Shown piece after piece: positions 11,107 to 23,099 of a stretch of 64,000 nt of DNA. The stretch lies in NCBI GenBank assembly GCA_002104905.1, contig MCFE01000293.1, positions 37,931-101,930 on the forward strand, read 5' to 3'. Source of the DNA: Basidiobolus meristosporus CBS 931.73. Taxonomy: Eukaryota; Basidiobolomycota; Basidiobolomycetes; Basidiobolales; Basidiobolaceae. The translations under genes and the position numbers were made by a program. Within the stretch, counting starts at the first letter, position 1; each line of letters opens with the position of its first letter. The notes beneath the pieces are model-generated. The model had not been told where the DNA came from, ran no database searches, and saw nothing but the letters and a program-made list of their open reading frames with translations.

Positions 11107-11437
11107 TGTTGTAAAAACTTGTAATTCCACCTAAATACTCACCAAACTTAGTCGCTTAGATCATTGCCCTCAAATCCTAGAGAATACAGACCAAACTCCT
11201 TGTCAGGATTTACTCAGAATATTTACCCATAACATGAAAGTTAGATAAGTGGTCCAAACAGCCCCAAACTTTGCACACATGTTCTTGGGACCTTCCTTAA
11301 CCTATTCTACATGCTTGTTATGCTAAGACCATGTAAAGTATAAATACTACTTTTACATTCAATAAATCATCAAGTGAAAACCACATAACCTACTTGTCCT
11401 CCCAATCACTTCCAATATCTCCAAGACTCTTACAACA
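11107..11437 (+). repeat. CopA-1 3' LTR
   Basis: 331 bp, TGTTGTAAAAACTTG...CTTACAACA. It is the same sequence as the 5' LTR with scattered substitutions and an internal deletion of about 20 bp around 11225. Confidence 0.9.
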
Positions 11438-11442
11438 CTTGG

Positions 11443-12729
11443 TACAAGTGGAACATTGTCATGGAGCTGACTGAATATGAACAAGACAGCATCCTGATAC
11501 CAGCATGTACTAACATTTGCACGACATTGACATCAGAAAATGCCACCATTGCAAGGTGTCCAACTAGTCAGGAATCCTCCACCTCAAGACTGAAACGTTT
11601 TTCATACACCAGATATAATTGAGTAGTACTGTTGTATCCAAGAGAAAGTGTAATAAAACTCTTGAATGGTTTAACTGAACCAAAGGGACAATTAAGTGCA
11701 GAATCTTAGAATTGTCAGAGAGTGGCAGAAATATTAGCAGAAAGATTCTGATTTAATATTGGTCTTGGATATAGCTGGGTTGGCTATAAAGACAATGATA
11801 TTTGTTTGCTAGGCAGGCTAGGCTTGGTGTTCTTTGGAGTGCTAGATATACTAGGCTTGGATAGAAGCTAGAACAGAATTGTTGGATTCTTATTTTTGCT
11901 GAGACAGAATCTTAATTTTGTTGAGACACACACTAAACCAAAAGGTTCAGTAAACTTTATTGATACTTTTCTGATCAAGTTGAATTAGTAAGCGCCAAGG
12001 GACTGGATTGATTGAAATCAATTTGGGTGTTCATAGGTGCATAAGATAAATGAAAATTACATCATCAATCAACTGATGTTTTGGCAACTGCACAGTGGTT
12101 GGATAGATCTCAGATGACTAATCACCTGGGAAGGCTTGGCAGACAGGTTGATAATGTAATGACCATTTGAAAATAGATCAGGTGTGATAGCTAAAAATAG
12201 ATTCTGAGGTGGGATAAAATAAACTGTAACTGGGATTTGTTATGTTTGGGTTAGGGAAAATCAGTTAGGGTACTAGATTTTCAAACAGAGTAAAATTGGC
12301 TAAGTTTTAAATGTTGATGCACAACAAGTACACCATCTAAAGAAGCTCATGCAGTCCAACAAATATTGTGAAGCATTAGAGTACCACATTCAGAATACAC
12401 CAAGTGCATATATTTCCAATATATCAATTGCCAAAGTTACAAGTTACTAAGCAGCAAAAGCTACTTTGAAGGTATGTATGACTATGCCTTTATCTTGATA
12501 CTTGACGGATTTTCACAGAAAAAGTACTCTACCAGCAAATCCTGCTGACCACCAATTCTTGTCAACCTAAATCTGCCACCTATTATATAGTATCAGAGTA
12601 GAAGTTTGATGGTAGTCTCACTGATATCTGGGCCTAAATCATTGTCCAACCTAAATAGCTACTTGTATCCATTGTGGGATGAATTTTGTATGCTTTCCTA
12701 TGGGATAGTAGTAAATGACTATCATAACC
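11443..12729 (+). pseudogene. DT1-1 tnp2 transposase, middle part
   Basis: Two homologous blocks (11443-11629 and 12332-12729) align with 55345-55915 of DT1-6. They cover ILIPACTN, the CP.SQES zinc-ribbon-like region (one Cys changed), the FEGMYDYAFILILDGFS block and the PNLNSYLYPLWDEF region. Numerous stops. The 697-bp CopD LTR lies between them. Confidence 0.7.
11630..12326. repeat. CopD: 697-bp solo LTR, TSD AGTAC
   Basis: Begins TGTTGTATCC and ends GATGCACAACA. AGTAC is duplicated exactly at 11625-11629 and 12327-12331. The flanking DT1-1 transposase sequence reads across once it is removed, as DT1-6 shows. No other copy of this LTR was seen in the window, so its family assignment rests on the TG...CA ends and the 5-bp TSD. 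Confidence 0.8.
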
Positions 12730-13094
12730 TGTTGCAATTTAAGATATGATTAGGATACATGAAACTCACAAGAAGTAGTGATAATAGTTAAACTGTTGCT
12801 TATTCATAAAGAAGCTCAGTATTTATACCCTTGTAGGAGTAATACTACTATAACAACAAATAAGCAGAGCTTCTCAAAACTCAGGGGTATTCTGTATAGT
12901 ATCAAGGTTAGTATATACTGTTTGAAAAAAGTGCTAATTTGATCTTGACTATAGGGGAATAATCATAGGATCATATATCTGAAGAAAGTGGCAAAGTTAG
13001 GGCTGTAGGTTAGTCATTCAGTGACCAAGACTAGTCCAAAATTGCAAGTAAATCTTAGCTGCTGAATGATATCAAATGGTCCAATATTTCAACA
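12730..13094 (-). repeat. CopB-1 3' LTR
   Basis: In sense it starts TGTTGAAATATTGGACC and ends AATTGCAACA. It aligns along its length with 16968-17335 and with the two CopB solo LTRs. Confidence 0.88.
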
Positions 13095-13385
13095 CTCCCC
13101 CTCAACTAAATAATATCTTAATCCTAATACTTTTCTGAGATTCTCAAATTGTGGCCTAGCCAGTGGCTTTGTCAATATATATGCCACCATTTTGTTAGTT
13201 GGGCAGTACACTAACTCCACTAAGTTATTTTCTACAGCTTCCCTCACAAAGTGATGCTGTATATCTTTGTGCTTAGCTCTGGCATAATTAGTAGAATTTC
13301 TAGCTAGTGAAATACAACTTTGATTATCCTTGTATAAACATGTTGATTCATATGAATTAGAACCTAAGTCTTGGAGTAATTATTG

Positions 13386-16300
13386 TCACCATATAGCCTC
13401 CTTAGTTGCTTGACAAGCAGCCATATAATCAGCTTCAGTTGTAGATAGGGCCACAGTTGGTTGTTTGTTGCAATCCCAAGTAATAGCTGCACCAGCATAA
13501 AGAAATACATACCCAGTGGTAGAGCATCTGTCAATCAGATCCCTGTTGCAATCTGCATCACTATAACCATCAAAACTTTGCCTATTAGCTGCTCCAGAGT
13601 ATTCCAGTACCATATTTATGGTACCTTGTAGATATCTGAATATCTGCTTAACTGCTGTAATTTGATCTGATCCATAGTTTTGCATGAATTGACTGACTAT
13701 TCCAGCTGCCACTGCATATCTAGATGTGTAGACACCATCAAGTACATCAGGCTACCAACCATTGATTGATAGGTATGGTTTTGTCAGTATTTCAGCCATT
13801 TTAGAACTGGCTGAGATTTGCTTGATTTCAGGTTATTGTTGATGGAGGAAGCTACAGGCTTGCAATTTTTCATTTTGAAGCATCTAGCAAAGTCTTTGCT
13901 GTACTTGGACTGATTCAGCACAATATTCTGTGTAGGTATGGCAAAATTGACTTCAATTCCTAGAGAATAGCTTAACTTCCCAGATCTTTCATCTCAATCT
14001 TTCTGAAGGGATCTGATTTTGTCTATTTAAGTGCCTCCTGGTCACTTGTAGCTATTATTAAGTTGTCCACATAAAGAAATAGGATTCTCACACCATTCTT
14101 AAGCTGTTTCACTTATATACTGTGATGTGCAGTGCTATCAGTGGGCCCAATCCCATCTAGATATGTGTCAATCATGTTTTACCATGCTCTAGGTGCCTGC
14201 TTAACCCCATACAGCAATGTCCTAAGCCTGCACACCTTATGGGGGCCTTTTAGATTAGTAAAACCTTCTGGTTGCTCCATATATACAGTTTCTTGCAGAT
14301 CCCCATTCAGAAAGGCTGTTTCAACATCCTTTTGGTGTAGATCTAGACTGTGTACAGCTGCCAGGGCTGAAACTGTACAAATGGAGTTAGACTTGGCAAC
14401 CAGAGCAAAAGATTCCTTAAAGTCCAGTCCCTGAATCTGGGAATGGCCTTTAGCCACAAATCTAGCCTTGTGTATCTCTGGCTTTCTCTCATTTAACAAA
14501 TCTACCAGTTTCCACATTTTTGCCCTGATCAGTGTTTGGTACTCCTCCTGCATGGCTTGTTGCCATATTGTAACATCTGGACTTTCATTGCCTGTTCCAG
14601 ATTCTGAAGATTGGCACATAAGGCAAGATATCCTTCTTCATGATCATTGGATGCCAGCCACCAGGATCCAGGCACATTTGTTATTCTGGTGGATCCCCTA
14701 ACTGGGAATATATGCTCTGATCTGGAACTGGTAGAATTATCTTCTGTATCTGTCTGAACTAGCTGTGTTTCTTGTTCTTAGTGTTGATTACATCATCAGG
14801 CAGCTGGCCAATGATTTCAATTGCTTTCTGTTCTTAATTCTCCTTAAACACAACATCCCTACTCTTGATCAGCTCCTGAATCTTACAGTCCTACACTGTA
14901 TACCCTTTAGTATCCTCGCAATACCCAAGAAATGTCCCTTTTCTACTCTTTGGCTCCAACTTTGAGTGTTTTCTGTGAGGTATGTGAAACAAAACATCAT
15001 TGCCAAAGATCCTGAAGGTCTTGCTTTTTGCCTGTACAAGCTACTAAGGGCATAGAGTTATGTAGTGCTGTTGTTGGACATCAATTCTTGGTGTATGCAG
15101 CAGTAGCACCAGATTCAGCCCAGAGTTTGTAGTCCATTCCCTTATCATGTAACATAGACCTTTCATCTCTAATACTGCTCTATATGCACGTTCTGCTACT
15201 CAATTTTGCTGTGGAGTATGTGGAACTGTGGTCTGTTGAAGTATACCAGTATATAAGCAGTATTTTGCAAACTCCTTTGAGCAGTATTCCCCTCTAGTGT
15301 CACCTTGAAGTGTATTCAATTTACACCCAGTTTATGTTTCTGCCATGTTCTTGAAGTGCCTAAGCATGTCTAAAGCCACATCCTTTGTCTTGAGGAAGTA
15401 TACCCATGTATATCTTGACTTGTCATCAATAAATGTAATAGAGTATCTCTTGGCTACAAAGGACAGTGTTCTCATGGGCCCATATATGTCTGAGTGCACA
15501 ATAGCCAGTATTTTGGTGGTGTTAATGCCTCCTTGGTTCCTGCAATGTTGCCTAGGTTGTTTGTCATATAAACAACCCTTACAGACATTAATTTAGATTG
15601 GAATTGAGGAGTTTAGGCCCAAAACAAGCTGATTTTTCACCAATTGGCTCATTTTCTGCTCCCCAATGTTCACTGGCCTCCTAAGCCATGTCTCCCAGTT
15701 AGTGTCATCAGTTTCAGCAATGATAACATACTCAGGTAAAATGATCTTGCATTTAGACTTGTATACATTGAAATCTCTGATTCCCAAAGCTAATTTTTGT
15801 CCACTTTCACTCAATTTTACTCAGTGCAGCTTAGTGAAAACATATTACAGTCTTTGAGTAGTTGCTTTGCTGACTGAGAATAGTTTCTTAGCTATTCCTG
15901 GTATATAGTGAATGTCAGTCAGTTTGGTATTGTTTCCCCTGGGATATCAATCATATTCAACTGTATAGACCCACTGGTGGTAGCTTCCAGTGCAGAGTTG
16001 TCTCCCAAATAAACCTTTCTTGCGTGAATAGTCTTCAAGTTGCTGAACCACTCCTTTATTCCACAAATATGCTGTGATGCTCCAGAGTCAATTTACCATT
16101 CATTGCACTGGTTACTTGCACCCTCTAGTATAGTTACAAGTAACTATTCATCAGCAGTTATATGGTTTGCCTGCTCTAGTTTCTGTTTTAGTCTGTATGT
16201 TTCTTCTTGCATTGTCTTACCCAGTGTCCTGGCTTCATACAGTAGCTACAGCAACCAGGTTTTGTTTGCTTTTGTAGCTCTCCCTTCTTTTCTGTATGGC

Positions 16301-16931
16301 TTATGAGCTGAATAAGCCACTATCTGCAAGTTTCTCTGCTTGATCATTATATCTGAGTTCTTCATGGAGAAGTCTTCCTTTGGCATAGTTCAAAGTCATA
16401 TTGCCTTCTCTGCTTTCCAAAGAAAGTATGAGTGGCTCATTTGTCAAGTAAACTGCAAAGCAGATACAGTATTTTTTCTTCATCATCTACACTGGCATTA
16501 ATACTCTATAGTTCTTCTGCAAGTGTCTCCATCTGGGTAATGAGTTGTAGCATGCCTTCATTGAGCTTCTCCCTCATGTTGAAGAGCTTTTGACTTAAAT
16601 AAAGCTTGCCCAATACTGACTTTGCTCCAAAGATCTTCTTCAAGGATTCCCATGCTGCTTTGGCAGTATTTTAAGCATGAATTTGTCCATTGAAGGAATC
16701 TTTCACATTGATGCATGTGGCTTTAAAAGCTTTTCTGTTCTTCTATTCACACTTGGCCACTCCTTGAATTGTTTCTTTGGGCTCAACTTCTATTCCTGTT
16801 ACTATATTCCTAAGCTTTTTTTCTTCAAGGTGGATCTGCATCTTAGTTCTCCCAAGTCTGTAGTACTTCCCATCAAATGTCTGCTTTAGAGGAAAGATGT
16901 ATGTATTGATTGGTTTGCTGGTAGATGTCAT
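13386..16931 (-). pseudogene. CopB-1 Gag-Pol polyprotein, broken
   Basis: In sense order: Gag start near 16931 (MTSTSKPINT, FDGKYYRLGRTKMQIHL), further Gag at 16486-16301, integrase region around 15,800-15,200 in several frames, RT at 14619-14179 (IHKARFVAKGHSQIQGLDF, DVETAFLNGDLQETVYMEQP, LLYGVKQAPRAW) and RNase H at 13712-13386 (YSDADCNRDL, ALSTTEADYMAACQATKEAIW). Many stops and frameshifts; no domain is fully intact except perhaps the RNase H stretch. It is more diverged from CopA than the two CopA copies are from each other. Confidence 0.82.
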
Positions 16932-16967
16932 CCTTTGAATAGATTAAGGCAATCAAGGCTTATAACC

Positions 16968-17335
16968 TGCTGCAATTTAAGAGGTGATTTGGATTTAAGG
17001 AACCTATCAGGAAATAGAGAACATAGTTGAACTGTTATTTGTACATAAAGAAGCTCAGTGCTAATACCATTGTAGAAGTAGTAAAACTGTAACACTTAGT
17101 AAGGAGAGCTTTCCTGCACTCAGGAGCATTTTGTAACAGTTTCAGGGTTAGGACACCATGTTTGGTAAAAGTGCTAATTAGATCTTGACTATGAGGCACT
17201 AATCTTAGGATCTTAGATCTAAAGAAAGTGGCAAAGTTAGGGTTGTAGGTTAGTCCTACAATGACCCAGACTAGTCAGGAATTGTTGAGTAAGTTTTTAG
17301 CTGCTGAATGATACCAAGTACCTCACCTTTCTACA
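16968..17335 (-). repeat. CopB-1 5' LTR
   Basis: About 368 bp. In sense it starts TGTAGAAAGGTGAGG and ends TTGCAGCA. It is followed by GGTTATAAGCC, the half initiator-tRNA primer site with one mismatch. Confidence 0.85.
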
Positions 17336-18374
17336 ATCATAGCGTGCATTATTATCTACATTGGAGATATCCTGGCCATCTGCAAGATAGCTGGCTTTTT
17401 TGGGCACAATCAATGGTGTTGCTGTTGGATGTGTAAGATCCAGGAGATCTACTCCATAGCTCATGCCCACTACTAATATCTAAACATCAATGCTGAGAAC
17501 ATCATCCTCCCACGGAGAGAACATACAGAAGTCAGCATGCAAAGCTAGCAAGCTGTAAGTCATTAGCCAGAATATGAAAACAATTGAAAACCAGAGATAC
17601 TTAAGATAGAAGTTACCTCTTGGAGCAAAAGCTTTCCACTGGGGGCAAGGCACTGGCTTTTCAGCAATATCCCTATACTATTGTACAAGTTATACAATGG
17701 ACATTTCACGCTATATGAGCCTGCTGTAATGCCAGATAAATTTGAAAGAATTGGCAAGATATTACAGAATATTTGCCGCCCAAAGCACTTCTCACTGGCT
17801 CCAGTAAATATTCATAAGCATATGGGACAATACAAATACAAGGACTTGCTAAACTGGATATGAGTGTAATTAAGTGGTCCTCAGAGGCCATTTTTACCAA
17901 GAGTACATTGCAAGCATTGGGAGTGATATGCTGACATTGTGGGAATGTTTAGCCAGGGGTGGATCACCAATGCCAGCTTGATGCATCTACAGTTTTTATT
18001 CAAGAGTTTGTGACAGGATTTGAGCAGCTATACAACAAGCATAATGCTGAGCATGTAGATCTCTGCCACTACTCTATCCATTCTCTTCTCATATGTGCTT
18101 GGTGTGTGGGAAATATCAGATCTTGTGTCACCTTTGAGAGTTTACATTAGAGCAGATGTGTAGGGATATTCAAAGACAAGTCAAGTTGCAGGTACAACCA
18201 TATCCCAATCTCATCAAGAATATTACCTTCAAGTTGGTCATGGATGTGAAAAGTTGGCACATTGCGGACAGCCAGAAAGAGTTGGAATATACTGAGGACA
18301 GATGTGCATATGGTGACAATTTTGCCTTTATCATCAAGAACCTAAGCAGCCCCACTGCAGGGGTAATCAGATAA
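17336..18374 (+). pseudogene. DT1-1 tnp2 transposase, C-terminal part
   Basis: Aligns with 55925-56970 of DT1-6. Visible blocks are IYIGDILAICKIAGFFGHN near 17360, the QEFVTGFEQLYNKHNAEHVDLC block near 18000 and VIRVMDV-type sequence ending near 18374. This is the part of tnp2-family transposases with the Tyr-rich FERLYY and CRYCIHSLLHL motifs. Several frame changes. Confidence 0.7.
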
Positions 18375-18471
18375 GTAAAGTAAAGTTGGACTGGGTGCAA
18401 CAAGCAAATAATTTTTAATACAATAGAATTATCAAGGCATGCTGGGTTTCTCTTGGTCACAACCCAGCTTC

Positions 18472-18840
18472 TGCAGAAGTATGGGACTATTTGGTCTCAT
18501 TCAGCAGCTAAAAGCTTACTTAACAATTCTGGACTAGTAATGGTCACTGTAGGAATAATCTACAGTCCTAAATTTATCACTTTCTTTAGATATGTGATCA
18601 TGTGATTATTTCCCTATAGTCAAGATCAAATTAGCACTGTTTTCAAACATTTTATACTAACCCTGAAACTGTTAAAGAATGCTCCTGAGTACTGAGAAGC
18701 TCTCCTTAGTTAGTGTTACAGCTGTATTACTTCTACAAAGGTATATATACTGAGCTTCTTTATGGATAAATAACAGTACAACTAGTATCACTATTCCTTG
18801 ATAAGTTGCTTATATCCAAATCACATCTTAAATTGCAACA
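18472..18840 (+). repeat. CopB solo LTR with near-perfect TSD
   Basis: 369 bp on the plus strand, TGCAGAAGTATGGGAC...AATTGCAACA. Flanks are GCTTC and GTTTC (one transition). It interrupts DT1-1 after its transposase gene; DT1-6 shows the empty site (AACTTCTACACC near 57061). Confidence 0.82.
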
Positions 18841-19675
18841 GTTTCCACACCACTCAAAAGAGAATTCACACAAACAAGAGTCAGAGCACACTTATAAGGG
18901 GGACTAGAAGCTGGTGGGGAGAAAGAGTATATTGGAATAATAAGAGTCCTTTTGCATATATTCAGGAGGTATTCATAGCAAATGTGGCGGCAACCAAGCA
19001 TATACTTGCAAGATGTAGATGTTACCATCAATACAAGGTATATAGCAACTTTACAAGTATTGTATTAAAGAACCATTAGGTTTAGGCAATAGAAGTGTGT
19101 CAACTACATCAGGTGTGCATGTTGGTAGAGGTTAGTAAGCTGGAGGCCATAGTTCTTTAAGATTTGAGCTAAATGTGGAGCACCCAACTTAGTAGTGGGT
19201 GGCAAATAAAGTGGGGTGACTTGCGGTTATAATATCAATGGTGCTAGGGGAGGTATAAAATGGAAATACCATTTGCTATATTGGTATAGTGGCCTTGTAC
19301 TGAGCTAGCTGTAGGCAGCTGTACTGCTGTAACAATGCCAACAGAGGCTTGCTACAGGGCTGTCAGAACACTGTCCAGTTTCTTGCCATATAGGCAATTG
19401 GATGTATTGGCTGGTTAAGTCTTCTCAAGTAAATGCATAATGCATCAAGATCATAAAAATGCCATGCAAATCCTGCCAAATGCCCACTAAAACACTGACA
19501 AATCTTAAGCTTTATTTTGGCACTAAAATCAGCAAAATTATGGCACAATCATGTTATAAGATTGTGTAGAGGGTCAATAATCACAAGCTGCCAGCATTAT
19601 GATGGACCTATTGCAGGATACTAATTGCTGATCCAGATTGGATCCACCTGTTGGAACAAACTGTTTCACATAGGG
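18841..19675 (+). repeat. DT1-1 right terminal region
   Basis: Noncoding 3' part of DT1 matching 57065-57902, ending at the inverted terminus ...TGTTTCACATAGGG. The next DT1 terminus starts only four bases later. Confidence 0.7.
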
Positions 19676-19679
19676 TAAA

Positions 19680-20180
19680 CCCTTTGAGAGATAATTGTGA
19701 TGATCCTGTGAAAAGGCCTTTGCAAGATTTAAATCCTGTGGTTAATAGATATTAATGCCCTAAGGACACTGTGCAAAGACTGTTTAGAAAAATCACACCA
19801 TAGATCTTGCAAAAAACTTAGTCAAAATTTTTCATCACAACAATATATAAGTGGATTTTGGTTGGTCCTCTAACAATTCTCTCACTTTCTGATCCTGAAC
19901 ACTCAATCACCCCCTACATTTGTATACATTGATAGGCTATTGTCTCTTCTTCACACTCACTACTTACTGACTCAGACAAGTCACTTAGTGTTCATGCACA
20001 CAAATTGGTTTGCTGCCTTTTGGTCTGCAGTTATGGCTCAACTTCCATTTGTTCTGACTTGCACAGGTCCCTATACCTAGCAATAACATTAAGCCCAACT
20101 CCACATGTAACAAGTAACTCCATTAGAATCCAACATGTAGTATGTAATTTTGCCAGAACTCCCTTTTTCCATGACTTTGG
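19680..20180 (+). mobile_element. DT1-2 left end fragment
   Basis: Starts with the left TIR CCCTTTGAGAGATAATT and matches DT1-6 from 48759 through the ORF1 3' flank: the AAAAACTTAGTCAAAATTTT block near 19810, then the AACATTAAGCCCAAC block near 20087. It fades into LTR804-related sequence at about 20180. Confidence 0.65.
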
Positions 20181-21163
20181 CAATTGCAACATTTTCTATC
20201 TGTCTATGCAATCATTACTATGTGACCTGGCAAACTATTTGTCACTATTAACCCATTGCACAAGCTATTCCTATTCCTTGCCAAGATGCCAAGATAAGAT
20301 AGTTACCATATAAGGCAAGTACCCTCATCAGTGCCTATTTCATGTGACCATCCTGGTTTCATAACCCACCTATCCTACTGCCATATGAGGTAACTACATG
20401 GCACAGAGGTTTCATATTACCACTATCTGATTGGCTAGGTACTACTATGTCTCATGGAACAATCCACCAAAAATTTGAGCTATATTTAGTACACAATGAC
20501 ATGATTGGCTCTCTACTACATTCTGGAAACTTCCAGAAAGTATTTTCTAGTAAGAATCTGAGCAGCAAAAAAGTATATAATGCAGGCTATCCCTTACTCA
20601 TAAATCATCCCTCTTCCAATATTCCAACTTATTGATTAATGAGATCACCACTGCATATTACTACTACTTTCTGACTCAGACCTGACAATACTCCCAGGAA
20701 ACCACACTGACAGCAAATTGACCTTGGAGGCACTACTTGTGAGAAATACTCAGAGTAGGTATATTTTGTTATATTAGATTGTTTTCCCAAGTTTGTTCTT
20801 GTACAGGCAAAGAGACTTTTCAGTCTTTGTAACTATTGGTCAAAGCGCATTCTTATCAAGTCCCTGCTGGTGGAGTCCACAATTGTCTTGACTTTGGAAG
20901 CTTTAGTGCACTGTCATCTCAAAAGATGTTGAAGCCATTATAAACTTTTGTTAAGATGCCAACTAAGTTGGGGATTGTAGCTCAATAGTTTTCCCTTGAC
21001 AAGCTTGAGGCTTTATCCCCTTCACATTGGATTAGATAAAAGACCCAGTATTACAAGCAAGCTTTTGCCAGAGGTTATTGCACCCAGTGAACACCCCACA
21101 CACAAAACACTTGAGAAGTGTTGGACATATCTCTCCCTTGGACTTATACACCACCACACTGTT
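20180..21163 (+). repeat. Decayed LTR804-related repeat with an internal insertion
   Basis: 20290-20750 aligns with LTR804 from ATAAGGCAAGTACC through the AATAAATC/ATAAATCATCCC region. About 21070-21163 aligns with its last 90 bp, from GAGGTTATTGCACC to CACCACAC. Between them, about 20755-21070, is an unrelated block that recurs inverted at about 25220-25500. The LTR804 left 200 bp is not recognisable. Confidence 0.55.
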
Positions 21164-22258
21164 CAGAGAGTGTTAAAAAATAATTGTACCCCAGATTTCA
21201 CCAAAAACTCAGTCAAAATTTTTTGTCACAACAATGTATAAGTGGATTTTGATTGGTTCCCTGCCAATTCAATCACTTTCTGATCTTGGACACTCTGTCA
21301 CCGCCTACATTTGTGTTCATTGATTGGCTATTGCCTTTTTTTCATACTCCTTACTTCCTGACTCAGCCATTTCTGTTACTTTTCATGCATACAAAGTGAT
21401 TTATTTCCATTGAAACTTTAGTTGTACCTCAATTAACAATTGTATTGACCTATACAAGTCCCTATACCCTACACCAACATTAAGCCCAACCCCACATTCA
21501 ACCAGTAATTCCATTAAAATCCACCACTCAATAATTATTTCTGCTGTAAAGCTCTGGTTCCACAACTTTGGTGGGAACCCAACAGCTTTATGCCACTGTT
21601 TACTCACTGGTTCCCACATGTCCTGGTCTTTAGCTGGCACTACAGGGTCTAGCACCTCATCTGCCAGTCTTTGAAATAAGTCCCTGCAAACTCCAGTGTG
21701 TTTTCTTGAGCACTGCTCTTGAAGAAGTGCTGCAACCTAGTGGTGAGCCTATTAATGCTCCAAAACTCCACTGAAGGCATTGTGATAGTTTTTTGAGCTC
21801 TTGACATTGTATCCTTGTCTGTCAGTGGGATCTACACTCTGTCAACAATGGAGGATGTGGAGGCTGAGGTAGACAAGTTACCTTTTTCAGCAAACTCATC
21901 TACCTTGCTGGAGTGTGGCTTAACTGGCTACACTTCCAACTCTTGTGAAAATAGCTGATTGCTTGTTAGTAATTCTTCTTGGCTATAATGGCATTCTGTC
22001 TGTTCCAGGCTTGCAGCATTAATTAGCAAGAACTGCAGTTCTTTTTGCATGCCACCCTGTCTCAGACTTGGGTAGACATCTTTCCCTTTCCCTTTTCCTT
22101 TATCACTGCCAGGTCATTCACTGCTACTTTGTCTGAGTGCTTCTTTTAATAAACTGCCTTTTTGCCTTAATATACTTTGCTTGGACACATCTGTTTTGGC
22201 CTGCTTGTCCCTTGCTAGCACTCTTCTGGCAACCTGGTGTTTCTTTTCTGCTTGTTTC

Positions 22259-22607
22259 TGTTGTAAAAATTTGTATTTCCACCTAAATATTCACCTAACT
22301 TAGTCACTTAGATCATCACCTTCAAATCCTAGAGAATACTGATCAAATTCCTTGTTGGGATTTACTTAGAATATTTTCACCAAAATACCAGGTACCCAGA
22401 ACATGAAAATTCTCATAGTTGTCCAAACAGCCCCAAACTTTGCAAACATGTTCTTGGGACCTTCCTTAACCTATTCTATGTGTTTGTAATGCCAAGACCA
22501 GGTAAAAGTATAAATACTACTTTTACAATCAATAAATCATTAAGTGAAAACCACATAATCTACTTGGTCTCCCAGTCACTTCCAATATCTCCAAGACTCT
22601 TACAGCA
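22259..22607 (+). repeat. CopA solo LTR, TSD GTTTC
   Basis: 349 bp, TGTTGTAAAAATTTG...CTTACAGCA, with GTTTC exactly repeated at 22254-22258 and 22608-22612. The uninterrupted counterpart in DT1-6 (near 49905) supports a single clean insertion followed by LTR-LTR recombination. Confidence 0.92.
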
Positions 22608-22612
22608 GTTTC

Positions 22613-23099
22613 AAGCTCTCAACAGTAGTTGTGACAGGCTCCTGTAAAAGCTGCTGGTTTTTATCACTGCCAGGTCCTTCACTGCTGATGTGACAGAGTG
22701 CTTCTTGAGTTGCACTATGCTTTTTCCTTGATAAATGTTGTGCTGGTGCATCTGTGTCTGCCTGCTTGTCCCTAATTGGCACTCTTCCAGCTACATGATG
22801 TCTCTTTGACACTTGTCTGGAGCTTTTGGCCCTGCTTGTTATGGGCTCTTGAGGAAGCTGCTGGTTTTTAGCCATAGCACTCTTGTTCTTCTGCCTTTGA
22901 TAGTCTCTGCTATTCCTCAGATACTTTCTAAGGACACCAGTGCAGGCCCAAAATCCATTTGCCTGTTTGAATCCAGGATAATGCTCATGGAACAAGTGAA
23001 GTGCATTCTACCTGGCCTTGAGTTCTTGATGGTCCCATGGTATACCAGCCTTAAGGTGATGACATGCTAAACTTCTGACAGCCTCTTGAATTTTAGCGC
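22613..23099 (-). pseudogene. DT1-3 ORF1 C-terminal half
   Basis: Frame 22995-22600 reads HEHYPGFKQANGFWACTGVL, RNSRDYQRQKNKSAMAKNQQ, VAGRVPIRDKQADTDAPAQH, with Lys/Gln-rich low-complexity tail. It is the same protein as 50527-50003 and 40424-40915. The LTR804 insertion at 23100 and the internal deletion remove the N-terminal half. Function unknown; see the DT1-6 ORF1 entry. Confidence 0.65.

Larger units (their letters stand above)
6770..11437 (+). mobile_element. CopA-1: full-length Ty1/copia retrotransposon, TSD CTTGG
   Basis: LTRs at 6770-7119 and 11107-11437 flank a gag-pol region in copia order: gag, protease, integrase, RT, RNase H. CTTGG is repeated exactly at 6765-6769 and 11438-11442. 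The target is the DT1-1 transposase gene, whose sequence resumes on both sides. The LTRs differ at roughly two dozen sites by eye plus a deletion of about 20 bp, and the ORF has many stops, so it is an old insertion. Confidence 0.92.
12730..17335 (-). mobile_element. CopB-1: Ty1/copia retrotransposon, minus strand
   Basis: LTRs at 16968-17335 (5' in sense) and 12730-13094 (3' in sense) flank a copia polyprotein. It sits in the DT1-1 transposase gene, which resumes at 17336. The outer duplication is ATCAT(A), but three to four extra bases matching the start of the primer-binding site lie between the 3' LTR and that duplication. The sense-strand polypurine tract is GTTGAGGGGGAG next to 13094. 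Confidence 0.88.
6259..19675 (+). mobile_element. DT1-1: CACTA-like DNA transposon copy split by nested insertions
   Basis: Pieces match the complete copy at 48759-57902 in order. They are 6259-6399 and 6724-6769, then 11443-11629, 12332-12729, 17336-18471 and 18841-19675. The gaps are a MITE, CopA-1, a CopD solo LTR, CopB-1 and a CopB solo LTR, most with target duplications. The right terminus is CATAGGG at 19675. The left terminus and ORF1 are missing or too decayed to see. The transposase is on the plus strand and is a pseudogene. Confidence 0.75.
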
